In this document: piece after piece, positions 8,766-17,022 of the stretch
Numbering within the stretch: the first letter of the stretch is position 1
Layout: each line of letters begins with the position of its first letter
From: Chromatiaceae bacterium
GTDB lineage: Bacteria > Pseudomonadota > Gammaproteobacteria > Chromatiales > Chromatiaceae
DNA length: 64,000 nt
Direction: 5' to 3'
NCBI GenBank assembly: GCA_024235255.1
Contig: JACKMT010000006.1
Span: 169,906-233,905, forward strand
Translations under genes and position numbers: made by a program
Notes under the pieces: generated by a model
Database searches by the model: none
The model's input: the letters and a program-made list of their open reading frames with translations, nothing else
What the model was told of the DNA's origin: nothing

Positions 8766-9272
8766 ATGCAGCACGACGACTGGAACGATACAGAAGAACG
8801 CGTCAGTAAAAGTGAAATCAAACGCAACCTGCTTGCGCTGCAGAAGCTGGCAGAGCGCCTGCTCGAGCTCAGTCCGGGGCAATGGGAACAGCTGAACTTT
8901 GATCGCAAGATGATGGAGGCGCTGCACGAGTCACAGCGTGTCAAAGGGCATAATGCTATGCGCAGGCATATTCGACGGCTGGGTAAGTTGCTGCGCGAGG
9001 AGGATTCGGAGCGGATAGCAGCACTTTTTAACAGTATCGACAGCCGACACGAGGAGGAGGTTCGACGATTTCATCGGCTGGAGCAACTGCGCGATCGATT
9101 GATGCAGGGTGGGGCGGATGCCATGACAGAGCTGCTGCGGCTCTGTCCCAATGCCGACCGACAGCGGATACAGCAGTTTGTTCGTGCCGGGAAGCGCGAA
9201 CTGGAGCAGGAGAAACCTCCGGCGGCGCAGCGCAAGCTTTTCAAATATCTGAAAGAGCTCCCAATAAAGTGA
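8766..9272 (+). CDS. darP: Ribosome biogenesis factor DarP (YjgA, DUF615)
   Basis: DarP binds late 50S precursors and helps the peptidyl transferase centre mature. The 168-residue, highly charged, helix-rich sequence carries the family features: VSKSEIKRN near the start, then SRVKGHNAMRRHIR-like spacing (here SQRVKGHNAMRRHIRRLGKL) and LRLCPNADRQRIQQFVR in the second half. A TTG at 8745 overlapping the recJ stop would extend the protein. The ATG at 8766, with GGAG about 9 nt upstream, is the better start and fits the family length. It probably shares a transcript with recJ. Confidence 0.93.
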   Translation: MQHDDWNDTEERVSKSEIKRNLLALQKLAERLLELSPGQWEQLNFDRKMMEALHESQRVKGHNAMRRHIRRLGKLLREEDSERIAALFNSIDSRHEEEVRRFHRLEQLRDRLMQGGADAMTELLRLCPNADRQRIQQFVRAGKRELEQEKPPAAQRKLFKYLKELPIK

Positions 9273-9330
9273 AAATTTCTTCACAAGTTACGCGTCAACA
9301 AGAAAATTTGATAGCAGCATAGGGAAGCCG

Positions 9331-9359
9331 CTTACAAAAGGAATTCGAATCGTTATAAT
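9331..9359 (+). promoter_or_regulatory. Sigma-70 promoter of the succinate dehydrogenase operon
   Basis: CTTACA (9331-9336), a 17-bp spacer and a perfect TATAAT (9354-9359) lie after the darP stop. Transcription from about 9366 would give a leader of some 160 nt before the SDHAF4-like gene. No attenuator or riboswitch was recognised in that leader. Confidence 0.65.
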
Positions 9360-9527
9360 CGACTTGGTGCAGTTGGCTCCGTCGGTCGCAGTTGGTCGAG
9401 CCTCTATCTCCGCCCTGCTCTTGTTCAAGCGTTCAACTTCGGGGTATCAAAACTGCGCCACTCCCTGTCTGCGGAGATGATGGCAGAAACGGCAAAACAG
9501 TTCGGCAGTATTTGAGAGAAAACTGAA

Positions 9528-9701
9528 ATGCAGCAACGGCAAGAACCGGATCCCCAAAACGAAGAAACCACCGATAACTCGGTATCCACAAACGAGTCGA
9601 AAATCCAGCCAGGTAAACCAAAAGAGTATGGCGGCCCAACAGGCAGGGAGCCGACCCGCTATGGCGACTGGGAGAAAAATGGCCGTTGCATTGATTTTTA
9701 A
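9528..9701 (+). CDS. SDHAF4-like succinate dehydrogenase assembly factor (DUF1674)
   Basis: This is a 57-codon gene. After a polar N terminus the last 28 residues carry the DUF1674/SDHAF4 signature: KPKEYGGP, EPTRYGDWEKNGRC and a terminal IDF. The human SDHAF4 C terminus is nearly identical over this stretch. SDHAF4 binds flavinylated SdhA, shields it and hands it to SdhB. An in-frame TGA at 9513-9515 sits just upstream of the ATG, so the start is well fixed; the ribosome site (GAGAG) is weak. It lies 153 bp ahead of sdhC in the same direction and downstream of a TATAAT promoter, which makes it the probable first gene of the operon. The assignment is by motif and position. Confidence 0.88.
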   Translation: MQQRQEPDPQNEETTDNSVSTNESKIQPGKPKEYGGPTGREPTRYGDWEKNGRCIDF

Positions 9702-9854
9702 TGATTTCGTAACCGCTGTCGGAAAATAATCGGATCTGGCACCAGGCGCAGAGATCCGCAAAGAGAGGCTTCCGGCACTGGAGAGAAGAGCTGTTTCCCG
9801 ACGGCCCGCCAAGCTTGGGAAAGTCGAATCGATTGACACAAACAGGACCATTCA

Positions 9855-10244
9855 ATGATCACTCAAAACAGTCGACCCATGTCACCGCATGTGCAGATCT
9901 ACCGGCTTCCGCTGACTGCATTGATTTCGATAACCCATCGCATGACCGGCGTGATATTAGCCTTTGGTGCGTTGTTGATGGTCTGGATCCTTACCAGTGT
10001 GGCTGCCGGTCCGGAGAGTTATGCGGCGGTACAGGGCCATCTGACCGCCTGGTACGGCCAGTTGGTTCTGTTCGGGTTTACCTTTGCGCTCTATTTTCAT
10101 TTCTGCCATGGGATACGCCATCTGTTTTGGGATATAGGTTGGGGTTTTGAGCTCGAAATCGCCGACCGGAACGCAATATTGACGCTGGTCTTTGCGGCCG
10201 CTTTAACCCTGGTGACCTGGCTGGTCGCTCTGATGGCAGGATGA
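9855..10244 (+). CDS. sdhC: Succinate dehydrogenase cytochrome b556 subunit SdhC
   Basis: SdhC is one of two membrane anchors of complex II; it helps bind heme b and ubiquinone. The 129-residue protein has three transmembrane helices. It also has the family motifs SPHVQIYRLPLTALISITHR (quinone-site Ser and Arg in the ISITHRMTG part) and HFCHGIRHLFWD near residue 84, which supplies the heme-ligand His. AGGA lies 8 nt before the ATG. Its stop is immediately followed by the sdhD start, indicating coupled translation. Confidence 0.95.
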   Translation: MITQNSRPMSPHVQIYRLPLTALISITHRMTGVILAFGALLMVWILTSVAAGPESYAAVQGHLTAWYGQLVLFGFTFALYFHFCHGIRHLFWDIGWGFELEIADRNAILTLVFAAALTLVTWLVALMAG

Positions 10245-10634
10245 ATGACGATGAATGATCTACGCACTCCGCTGGCACGCGCGAAAGGTTTGGGAACGGC
10301 GAAGGAGGGGGTCGGCCACTGGTGGACGCAGCGCCTCTCTTCGCTGTTGCTGATTCCTCTGGTTCTCTGGTTCGGATTTACTGTCGCCTCCCTACCGCAG
10401 GCGAGCCATACCGAGCTGACCGCATGGATCTCCTCGCCGCCGGTTACCGTGGCGCTGGTGTTGCTGATTCTCACCGTTTTTTATCACGCCCAGCAGGGCC
10501 TGCAGGTGGTGATCGAAGATTATGTATCAACCCATTGGCAGCGGACGGCCGCGATCATCCTGGTCAGCTTTCTCTGCCTGCTGTTAGCGGTCATCGGTGT
10601 GATCGCGGTATTGCGAATTGCACTGGGAGGCTGA
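10245..10634 (+). CDS. sdhD: Succinate dehydrogenase membrane anchor SdhD
   Basis: SdhD is the second complex II membrane anchor. It has 129 residues with three hydrophobic helices, the N-terminal GVGHWWTQRLSSLLLIPL motif, and FYHAQQGLQVVIEDYV near residue 80, in which His is the second heme b ligand and Asp-Tyr line the quinone site. Two ATG codons, at 10245 and 10251, are possible starts; the first abuts the sdhC stop. The stop lies 4 nt before sdhA, so the genes are tightly coupled. Confidence 0.94.
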   Translation: MTMNDLRTPLARAKGLGTAKEGVGHWWTQRLSSLLLIPLVLWFGFTVASLPQASHTELTAWISSPPVTVALVLLILTVFYHAQQGLQVVIEDYVSTHWQRTAAIILVSFLCLLLAVIGVIAVLRIALGG

Positions 10635-10638
10635 TGGC

Positions 10639-12438
10639 ATGTCCACACCGAATATAGAACAGTACAAACTGATCGACCACGCTTACGATGTCGTCATTGT
10701 CGGCGCCGGCGGCGCCGGTCTGCGCGCTACGCTGGGTATGTCCGCCGCCGGTCTTTCCACAGCGTGCATCACTAAGGTTTTCCCGACCAGAAGCCATACC
10801 GTGGCAGCCCAAGGAGGCATGAGCGCTTCCCTCGGAAATATGGGTCCGGACAGCTGGCAGTGGCACATGTACGACACCGTCAAGGGATCGGACTGGCTCG
10901 GCGACCAGGACGCCATCGAGTACATGTGCCGCGAAGCGGTGCCGGCGGTGATCGAATTGGAGCATTTCGGTGTGCCGTTTTCGCGCACCGAAGAGGGCAA
11001 AATATACCAGCGCTCGTTCGGCGGCATGACCACCCATTTCGGCGAGGGTCGGGCGGAACGCACCTGCGCCGCCGCCGACCGCACTGGGCACGCCATTCTG
11101 CACACGCTCTATCAGCAGTCGTTGAAGCACAAAGCGGAATTTTTTATCGAATACTTCGCCATCGATCTGATTATGGACGAGGGAGTTTGCCGCGGCGTGC
11201 TGGCCTGGGATCTGGCCACCGGTGAGCTGCACCGCTTCCGCGCCCACTGCGTCGTACTGGCTACCGGCGGTTGTGGCCGCGCTTACTTCTCGGCCACCTC
11301 CGCCCACACCTGCACCGGCGACGGCAGCGCCATGGTGCTGCGCGCCGGCCTGCCGCTGCAGGATATGGAGTTTGTCCAGTTTCACCCCACCGGCATCTAT
11401 GGTGCGGGTGTGCTGATCACCGAAGGCGTGCGCGGCGAGGGCGGTTATCTGACCAACTCCGAAGGCGAACGCTTCATGGAGCGGTATGCGCCAAACGCCA
11501 AAGACCTGGCGTCGCGCGACGTGGTGAGCCGTTCGATGACCATCGAGATCAACGAAGGGCGGGGCGTGGGTCCGAACAAGGACCATATCTACCTGCACCT
11601 GGAGCATCTCGGCGCCGGCATTATCGAGGAGCGTCTGCCCGGCATTGCCGAGTCGGCAAAGATTTTCGCCGGCGTGGATGTAACCAAGGAGCCGATCCCG
11701 GTGCTGCCGACGGTGCACTACAATATGGGCGGCATTCCCACCAACTACCGAGGTGAAGTGGTGACGCTCAGGGATGACGATCCGGACTGCGTGGTGCCCG
11801 GACTGATGGCCATCGGCGAGGCGGCCTGCGTATCCGTGCATGGCGCCAACCGGCTGGGATCCAACTCCCTGCTGGACATTGTGGTATTCGGTCGTGCCGC
11901 CGCACTGCGCGCGGCAGAGATTATCAAGCCGGGAACGCCCCATAAACCGCTTCCGGAGTCCAGCGTCACGCCTATACTTGAGCGCCTGGAGCGGGCGAGA
12001 AACGCCAACGGCTCCACCCCCACCGCAAAAATCCGCGACGATATGCAGCGCACCATGCAGAAGCATGCGGCCGTTTTCCGCACCGGTGATTCGATGCAGG
12101 AGGGCGTGGACAAGATGCAGGCAGTGTTCGACAGTTTCGCCGATGTCGGCGTGAGCGACCGGGGCATGGTTTGGAATACCGATCTGGTGGAGACACTGGA
12201 GCTGGACAACCTGTTGATCCAGGCCCAGGTGATCATTCAAGGTGCATTGACCAGAACCGAGAGCCGCGGCGGTCATGCGCGCGAGGACTTCCCCGACCGC
12301 GATGACGCAAACTGGATGAAACACACACTGGCATGGATCGATCAGAAGGGAACCGTCAAGTTCGACTACCGGCCGGTACACATGTATACACTCAGCGATG
12401 AGTGCGAAGTGATCCCACCGAAAAAGCGCGTTTACTGA
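10639..12438 (+). CDS. sdhA: Succinate dehydrogenase flavoprotein subunit SdhA
   Basis: SdhA oxidises succinate to fumarate and passes electrons from covalently bound FAD to SdhB. The 599-residue protein has the dinucleotide fold GAGGAGLRA at 22-30 and His53 in RSHTVAAQGG, the FAD attachment residue. RGEGGYLTNSEGERFM contains active-site features, and the C-terminal region ends in HMYTLSDECEVIPPKKRVY. ATG at 10639 is chosen because GGGAGG lies 8 nt upstream; an upstream TTG at 10618 would run into sdhD. A 596-residue open frame on the opposite strand is a shadow produced by codon bias. Confidence 0.98.
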   Translation: MSTPNIEQYKLIDHAYDVVIVGAGGAGLRATLGMSAAGLSTACITKVFPTRSHTVAAQGGMSASLGNMGPDSWQWHMYDTVKGSDWLGDQDAIEYMCREAVPAVIELEHFGVPFSRTEEGKIYQRSFGGMTTHFGEGRAERTCAAADRTGHAILHTLYQQSLKHKAEFFIEYFAIDLIMDEGVCRGVLAWDLATGELHRFRAHCVVLATGGCGRAYFSATSAHTCTGDGSAMVLRAGLPLQDMEFVQFHPTGIYGAGVLITEGVRGEGGYLTNSEGERFMERYAPNAKDLASRDVVSRSMTIEINEGRGVGPNKDHIYLHLEHLGAGIIEERLPGIAESAKIFAGVDVTKEPIPVLPTVHYNMGGIPTNYRGEVVTLRDDDPDCVVPGLMAIGEAACVSVHGANRLGSNSLLDIVVFGRAAALRAAEIIKPGTPHKPLPESSVTPILERLERARNANGSTPTAKIRDDMQRTMQKHAAVFRTGDSMQEGVDKMQAVFDSFADVGVSDRGMVWNTDLVETLELDNLLIQAQVIIQGALTRTESRGGHAREDFPDRDDANWMKHTLAWIDQKGTVKFDYRPVHMYTLSDECEVIPPKKRVY

Positions 12439-12449
12439 GGAGATAACCG

Positions 12450-13232
12450 ATGGCTGAATTTACACTCCCCGCCAACTCCGTGGTCCGAGAGGGGAAGACC
12501 TACAAGGCTGACTCCGGCGCAAAAAATGTCAAGCGCTTCATCATTTATCGCTACGATCCGAGTACCGGCGAAAATCCGCGCACCGACACTTACGAGGTCG
12601 ATCTGGACAAGTGCGGTCCGATGGTGCTCGATGCGCTGTTGAAAATAAAAGGGGAGATGGACGCATCGCTGTCGCTGCGCCGCTCCTGCCGGGAGGGGAT
12701 CTGCGGCTCCTGTTCGATGAATATCGATGGGCAGAACACGCTGGCGTGCACCAAGGCGATCGATGAGATCAAAGGCGACGTAAAGGTTTATCCGCTGCCG
12801 CACCAGTCGGTGGTTAAGGATCTGGTTTCCGATCTGACCAATTTTTACGCTCAGTACGCGTCGGTGGAACCCTGGATGAAAACCGAATCGGCCACACCGC
12901 CGGACCGGGAAAGGCTGCAGTCGAAGGCAGACCGCGCCAAGCTTGACGGGCTTTACGAATGTATCCTGTGCGCCTGCTGCTCAACCAGTTGCCCGAGCTA
13001 CTGGTGGAACAGCGACCGCTATCTGGGGCCGGCCGCTTTGCTGAATGCTTACCGTTGGATTGTCGACTCGCGTGACGAAGCTACCGGCGAGCGTCTGGAT
13101 GAGCTGGAAGATCCGTTCAAGCTCTACCGTTGCCACACCATAATGAACTGCACCACAGTGTGTCCGAAAGGCTTGAACCCGGCCAAGGCGATTGCCGAAA
13201 CGAAGAAACTGATGGTTCAGCGCAGGATGTAA
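12450..13232 (+). CDS. sdhB: Succinate dehydrogenase iron-sulfur subunit SdhB
   Basis: SdhB relays electrons from FAD to quinone through three iron-sulfur clusters. Cys80, Cys85, Cys88 and Cys100 (RRSCREGICGSCSMN ... LACTK) hold the [2Fe-2S] centre. CILCACCSTSCP near 171-182 and CHTIMNCTTVCPKGLNP near 228-244 hold the [4Fe-4S] and [3Fe-4S] centres. At 260 residues it is slightly longer than the 238-residue Escherichia coli protein, with extra N-terminal residues. GAGGAGA precedes the ATG, 11 bp after sdhA. Confidence 0.97.
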   Translation: MAEFTLPANSVVREGKTYKADSGAKNVKRFIIYRYDPSTGENPRTDTYEVDLDKCGPMVLDALLKIKGEMDASLSLRRSCREGICGSCSMNIDGQNTLACTKAIDEIKGDVKVYPLPHQSVVKDLVSDLTNFYAQYASVEPWMKTESATPPDRERLQSKADRAKLDGLYECILCACCSTSCPSYWWNSDRYLGPAALLNAYRWIVDSRDEATGERLDELEDPFKLYRCHTIMNCTTVCPKGLNPAKAIAETKKLMVQRRM

Positions 13233-13237
13233 CCGGG

Positions 13238-13486
13238 ATGAGTGAGCTTTCCCGCTTGCGCTGGCTGTGTCGACGGGGCATGAAGGAGCTGGACCTGGTA
13301 TTGACAGGTTATCTGGACAGGCACTACCCGGATGCCGGCGGGAGCGAACAGGCTGGTTTTCGCAAACTGTTGGGAATGCAGGATCCCGAACTCTACAATT
13401 TGATTCTCGGCAAGCAATCAACAGAGGATAGTGAAGTGGCAGCGGTCGTGCGGATCATTCGCAACGAGGTACAGCGCATCGGATAA
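13238..13486 (+). CDS. sdhE: SdhA flavinylation factor SdhE (YgfY)
   Basis: SdhE promotes covalent attachment of FAD to SdhA. The 82-residue protein has the RGMKELD motif, here CRRGMKELDLVL at residues 11-22, which carries the functionally essential RGxxE. A helical bundle with LLGMQDPELYNLILG follows. The ATG at 13238 lies 5 nt after the sdhB stop; an open frame extending further upstream only overlaps sdhB. Together with the SDHAF4-like gene ahead of sdhC, this operon encodes two separate SdhA assembly factors. Confidence 0.95.
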   Translation: MSELSRLRWLCRRGMKELDLVLTGYLDRHYPDAGGSEQAGFRKLLGMQDPELYNLILGKQSTEDSEVAAVVRIIRNEVQRIG

Positions 13487-13533
13487 CCTCTATCCTTAGA
13501 CAGGCCCCGATTCTGCCGTTTCGCAAGGATGCA

Positions 13534-13968
13534 ATGAAACCCACCGGGCAAAAAAATGTTATCGAAATAGGACCCTCACGGTCGCTGGGGCGGTTTCTGT
13601 CCGCAACTCATTTTATCGGGTTGATTGCGGTGGTCTATTTTACGCCGCGCTTCCCGGTCACCCTTATTCTGATTTTACCTCTGCTGTGGAGTTGGTGGAG
13701 AGGCTGGTCCGTGCATGTTGCCCTTTCCAGTCGTAGCGCGGTGGAAAAAGTGGAGTGGGGGATGGATGATGGCTGGATCCTGTATCAGAAGCAGGGTGCG
13801 CAATCCGGTGCGAAGCTGCAGCAACGGAACTTCGTTGCACCCTGGATGACGCTGCTGAGTTTTTCCTGCAGCTCCGGCTTTTTCAGCCGCTATGTGATTC
13901 TGCTGGGAGATAACTGCGATGCTGATCAGCTACGGCGGCTGAGGGTCAGGCTGCGACTCAATGGCTAG
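13534..13968 (+). CDS. YgfX/CptA-like inner-membrane protein
   Basis: This is a 144-residue protein with two adjacent hydrophobic helices (about residues 25-60) followed by a soluble domain ending in a basic segment. In Escherichia coli ygfX (cptA) directly follows ygfY/sdhE, and the same order here supports the assignment despite low sequence conservation. YgfX has been linked to cytoskeletal inhibition and to the ygfY pair, but its true role is unsettled. AAGGA lies before the ATG. The stop is 2 bp from the nadB stop on the other strand, with no evident terminator between them. Confidence 0.7.
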   Translation: MKPTGQKNVIEIGPSRSLGRFLSATHFIGLIAVVYFTPRFPVTLILILPLLWSWWRGWSVHVALSSRSAVEKVEWGMDDGWILYQKQGAQSGAKLQQRNFVAPWMTLLSFSCSSGFFSRYVILLGDNCDADQLRRLRVRLRLNG

Positions 13969-13970
13969 AT

Positions 13971-15593
13971 TCAATCCTCCAGTGCGAATTTTGCATCAAA
14001 ATTGTCCGGTAGCAGAACAGTCGGACGTTTTTGGAAACGCTCATCACGATCCGGAAAATCGATGGTGTAGTGCAGTCCCCGGCTCTCTTTACGCTCCTGC
14101 GCTGAGCGAATGATAAGATCCGCCACCTCGACCAGGTTTCTCAGTTCCAGCAGGTCGTTGTTGACGCGGAAATGACCGTAGTACTCCTTAATCTCCTGAC
14201 GCAGCAGATTGACGCGTCTTTTGGCCCGCTGCAGGCGTTTGTTGCTGCGCACGATGCCGACGTAGTCCCACATGAAATGGCGTAATTCACTCCAGTTGTG
14301 GGATACCACCACCTGTTCGTCTGAATCGGCCACCCGGCTCTCATCCCAGGGCGCGATTTCGGGCGGTTCCGGTGTCTGGTCAGACTGTCTCACAATCTCC
14401 TCAGCTGCCTGCTGGGAGAATACCAGACACTCCAGCAGTGAGTTGCTGGCCATCCTGTTGGCGCCGTGAAGTCCGGAGTATGCGGTTTCACCAATAGCGA
14501 ACAGATTGGGGATGTCGGTTCTGGCATGGTGGTCGGTGAGCACTCCGCCGCAGATATAGTGGGCTGCGGGAACCACCGGAATGGGCTGTTTGGCGATATC
14601 GATGCCGAATTCCAGGCACTTCGAGTAGATCGTGGGGAAGTGCTCTAGTATGAATCTCTTCGGTTTGTGGCTGATATCCAGAAACATGCAATCGGCGCCG
14701 AGTCTTTTCATCTCGTGGTCGATAGCGCGGGCGACGATATCGCGCGGCGCCAGTTCCGCGCGCTCGTCGAACTTGTGCATGAAGCGCTTCCCGTTGGGCA
14801 ACAGCAGTTTACCGCCTTCGCCTCTGATCGCTTCGGTAATCAGGAACGATTTCGCGTGCGGATGAAACAGGCAGGTTGGGTGGAATTGAATAAACTCCAT
14901 GTTGACAACCCTGCAGCCGGCGCGCCAAGCCATGGCGATGCCGTCCCCGGTGGATACATCCGGATTACTGGTATAGAGGTAGACCTTGCTCGCTCCGCCA
15001 GTGGCGAGTACCGTGAAGCGGGCGCGAAAGGTGCCCACCAGACCGCTTTTTTTGTCAAGTATATATGCGCCAAAACAGCGTTTTTCTGTGTCGCTTAGAT
15101 TTTTCGCAGTAATCAGATCGACCGCATTGTGGTATTCGAACAGTTTAATATTGCCCTGCGCCTGAGCCTGTTCCTGCAGCGTGGACTCGACCTCTTTGCC
15201 GGTGGCATCAGCGGCGTGAATCACGCGGCGATGCGAGTGGCCGCCCTCCCGAGTCAGGTGATAACCCGGTTCGCCAGGCTTGTTGAGGGTGAAAGAGACC
15301 CCTTCTTCCAACAGCCACTGGATGCTTTCCGGGCCTTTCTCCACAACCAGCTTGACGGTGGCTTCATCGCAGAGGCCAGCGCCCGCATTCAGCGTATCCG
15401 CGATATGCGAATCCATGGAATCGGTTTTATCCAAAACTGCTGAGATGCCGCCCTGTGCGTAATAGGTATTGCCTTCCGTCAACGATCCTTTCGCTACCAC
15501 GCCGATGCTGAGAGAACGGGGCAGCCGCAACGCCAGACTGAGGCCGGCGGCGCCGCTGCCTATGATCAGAACATCAAACAATTGGTTTTCCAT
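13971..15593 (-). CDS. nadB: L-aspartate oxidase
   Basis: NadB oxidises L-aspartate to iminoaspartate, the first step of de novo NAD synthesis, using non-covalent FAD. It can use fumarate as electron acceptor when oxygen is absent. The 540-residue product begins with the FAD fold (LIIGSGAAGLSLAL), followed by TYYAQGGISAV, EFIQFHPTC, RGEGGKLLLPNGKRFM and GETAYSGLHGANRMASNSLLE. It is homologous to SdhA but lacks the FAD-linking His context. It is divergent from rpoE across 230 bp, the usual arrangement in gammaproteobacteria. Confidence 0.97.
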   Translation of the reverse strand: MENQLFDVLIIGSGAAGLSLALRLPRSLSIGVVAKGSLTEGNTYYAQGGISAVLDKTDSMDSHIADTLNAGAGLCDEATVKLVVEKGPESIQWLLEEGVSFTLNKPGEPGYHLTREGGHSHRRVIHAADATGKEVESTLQEQAQAQGNIKLFEYHNAVDLITAKNLSDTEKRCFGAYILDKKSGLVGTFRARFTVLATGGASKVYLYTSNPDVSTGDGIAMAWRAGCRVVNMEFIQFHPTCLFHPHAKSFLITEAIRGEGGKLLLPNGKRFMHKFDERAELAPRDIVARAIDHEMKRLGADCMFLDISHKPKRFILEHFPTIYSKCLEFGIDIAKQPIPVVPAAHYICGGVLTDHHARTDIPNLFAIGETAYSGLHGANRMASNSLLECLVFSQQAAEEIVRQSDQTPEPPEIAPWDESRVADSDEQVVVSHNWSELRHFMWDYVGIVRSNKRLQRAKRRVNLLRQEIKEYYGHFRVNNDLLELRNLVEVADLIIRSAQERKESRGLHYTIDFPDRDERFQKRPTVLLPDNFDAKFALED

Positions 15594-15748
15594 GGTGTAC
15601 TCTGGAATTGCCGGATTCCCGCTGAAAGGTGATAATCCAATTCGCTTTTCCCTGGCTGGATGATTTGCGGGGGCGAGCGCATCGAGTCAATGGGAATCCT
15701 AGCCTAATTCGAGAGAGACTAGAATAGAAAAAATGTCGCAATGTTAGA

Positions 15749-15775
15749 GAACTTATTATATGGCGGACGGTCAAT
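15749..15775 (+). promoter_or_regulatory. Candidate sigma-E autoregulatory promoter of rpoE
   Basis: GAACTT (15749-15754) is followed after 15 bp by GTCAAT (15770-15775). This resembles the sigma-E consensus GGAACTT-N15/16-GTCTAA with an imperfect -10. It sits about 50 bp before the rpoE ATG, where the autoregulated promoter is expected. Confidence 0.5.
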
Positions 15776-15823
15776 CAGAGTGTATCTGGAAGAAAGCTTG
15801 CCAAGATCAGGGGGAGCGCCTGA

Positions 15824-16402
15824 ATGGGCGAGCGGGAAGTAGACCAGGAGTTAGTTGCCAGGGTTCAACGCGGCGACAGAAAAGCGTTCGACCTGCTGGT
15901 CCTCAAATACCAGCAAAAAGTCGCCAACTTGGTTTCACGCTATGTGCGCGATCAGAGTGAAACGCTGGATGTGACCCAGGAAGCTTTCATCAAAGCATAC
16001 CGGGCGCTGCCGAACTTTCGCGGCGAGAGCGCGTTTTATACCTGGCTTTATCGCATTGCGATCAACACGGCGAAAAACTTTTTGGTTGCCCAGGGCCGCC
16101 GGCCGCCTGGAAATGATGTTGATGCGGAGACTGCCGAACAGTTGGATGTCGGTGCCCGGTTGAAGGAGCATGCGACACCTGAGAATCATCTGTTGACCGA
16201 AGAGATTGCTCAGACCGTGCGCCGGGCTTTGGATGACCTGCCGGAAGATTTGCGCACAGCCATCTCGCTCCGAGAGCTGGAAGGGTTGAGTTACGAAGAG
16301 ATCGCCAGCGCCATGGAGTGCCCGGTAGGCACCGTCCGGTCCAGGATCTTCAGAGCCCGTGCCGCAATCGACAATAAACTAAAGCCATTGCTGGAACCTT
16401 AG
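15824..16402 (+). CDS. rpoE: RNA polymerase sigma-E factor (RpoE/AlgU)
   Basis: This extracytoplasmic-function sigma factor drives the envelope-stress regulon. At 192 residues it matches RpoE/AlgU. Region 2 spans about 10-90, with the core-binding DVTQEAFIKAYRALPNFRG. Region 4 contains ISLRELEGLSYEEIASAMEC and the helix-turn-helix PVGTVRSRIFRAR. The N terminus (DQELVARVQRGDRKAFDLLV) is typical. It is followed by genes for its anti-sigma factor RseA, the regulator RseB, RseC and the DegP protease. Confidence 0.97.
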   Translation: MGEREVDQELVARVQRGDRKAFDLLVLKYQQKVANLVSRYVRDQSETLDVTQEAFIKAYRALPNFRGESAFYTWLYRIAINTAKNFLVAQGRRPPGNDVDAETAEQLDVGARLKEHATPENHLLTEEIAQTVRRALDDLPEDLRTAISLRELEGLSYEEIASAMECPVGTVRSRIFRARAAIDNKLKPLLEP

Positions 16403-16440
16403 TAAATGTTAAAAAAATTGAATCTGAAAAATCGGGTGAG

Positions 16441-17022
16441 ATGATGACAAATGACACTGAGGAGCGGCTTTCTGCACTGATTGACAGCGAGCTCTCGCCC
16501 GCACTCACAACGGATACGCTTGCTCACCTGAAGCAATCATCGACTCTGCGCAAGACCTGGGACAGATATCACCTGATCGGAGATGCGATGCGAGGCGAAG
16601 GCGTAAGACTGTCGGCGGAGGGTGTTGCGGAGACGGTGCGTGAGCAGGTTCTGAAGGAACCGGCAATTGTTGCCAGTCCGATCCCATTCAAGCTCCCGAA
16701 AAAGTTTCGGCACAGAGCTCTCCGCCCTCTTGCCGGTGCCGCGATTGCAGCCTCGGTTGCTGCGGTGGCGGTATTTACGCTGCCCAGATTGACTGGAGAG
16801 TTGCCTGCGGCAGGACCGGTTCAAGTCGTTTCCAAAGCTCGGCCACCGGTCTCCTATGCCAGTCAGATTGGCACCCGCTGGAAAAATCTGGCTGAACCGG
16901 CGTTGGAGTCAAAGCTCAACCGTTACTTGGAAAATCACAGCGAATATGCCTCTTCAGGTGGCATGGGTGTGGTGCCATACTCAGCTTTCGTCAGCTACGA
17001 CACCACGCGTAACCGGCCATGA
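16441..17022 (+). CDS. rseA: Anti-sigma-E factor RseA (MucA)
   Basis: RseA holds RpoE at the inner membrane until cut by DegS and RseP. The 193-residue protein has a cytoplasmic sigma-binding domain (about 1-85: ERLSALIDSELSPA, then WDRYHLIGDAMRGE). A single transmembrane helix follows near 93-115, and the periplasmic tail is where RseB binds. The C terminus (YSAFVSYD) is not an obvious YxF DegS-recognition end. The start may be 16441 or the next ATG. It overlaps rseB by 4 nt. Confidence 0.92.
   Translation: MMTNDTEERLSALIDSELSPALTTDTLAHLKQSSTLRKTWDRYHLIGDAMRGEGVRLSAEGVAETVREQVLKEPAIVASPIPFKLPKKFRHRALRPLAGAAIAASVAAVAVFTLPRLTGELPAAGPVQVVSKARPPVSYASQIGTRWKNLAEPALESKLNRYLENHSEYASSGGMGVVPYSAFVSYDTTRNRP

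Noticed and set aside
9433..9855. Two overlapping minus-strand frames upstream of sdhC
   Set aside because: They are antisense to the SDHAF4-like gene, have no domain, and are Ser/Arg/Cys-rich.
10591..12381. 596-residue open frame antisense to sdhA
   Set aside because: It mirrors the sdhA reading frame, has no recognisable domain, and sdhA is certain; it is a codon-bias shadow.
13130..13237. N-terminal extension of sdhE into sdhB
   Set aside because: The conserved SdhE sequence begins at the ATG at 13238; the extension is out-of-frame sdhB.
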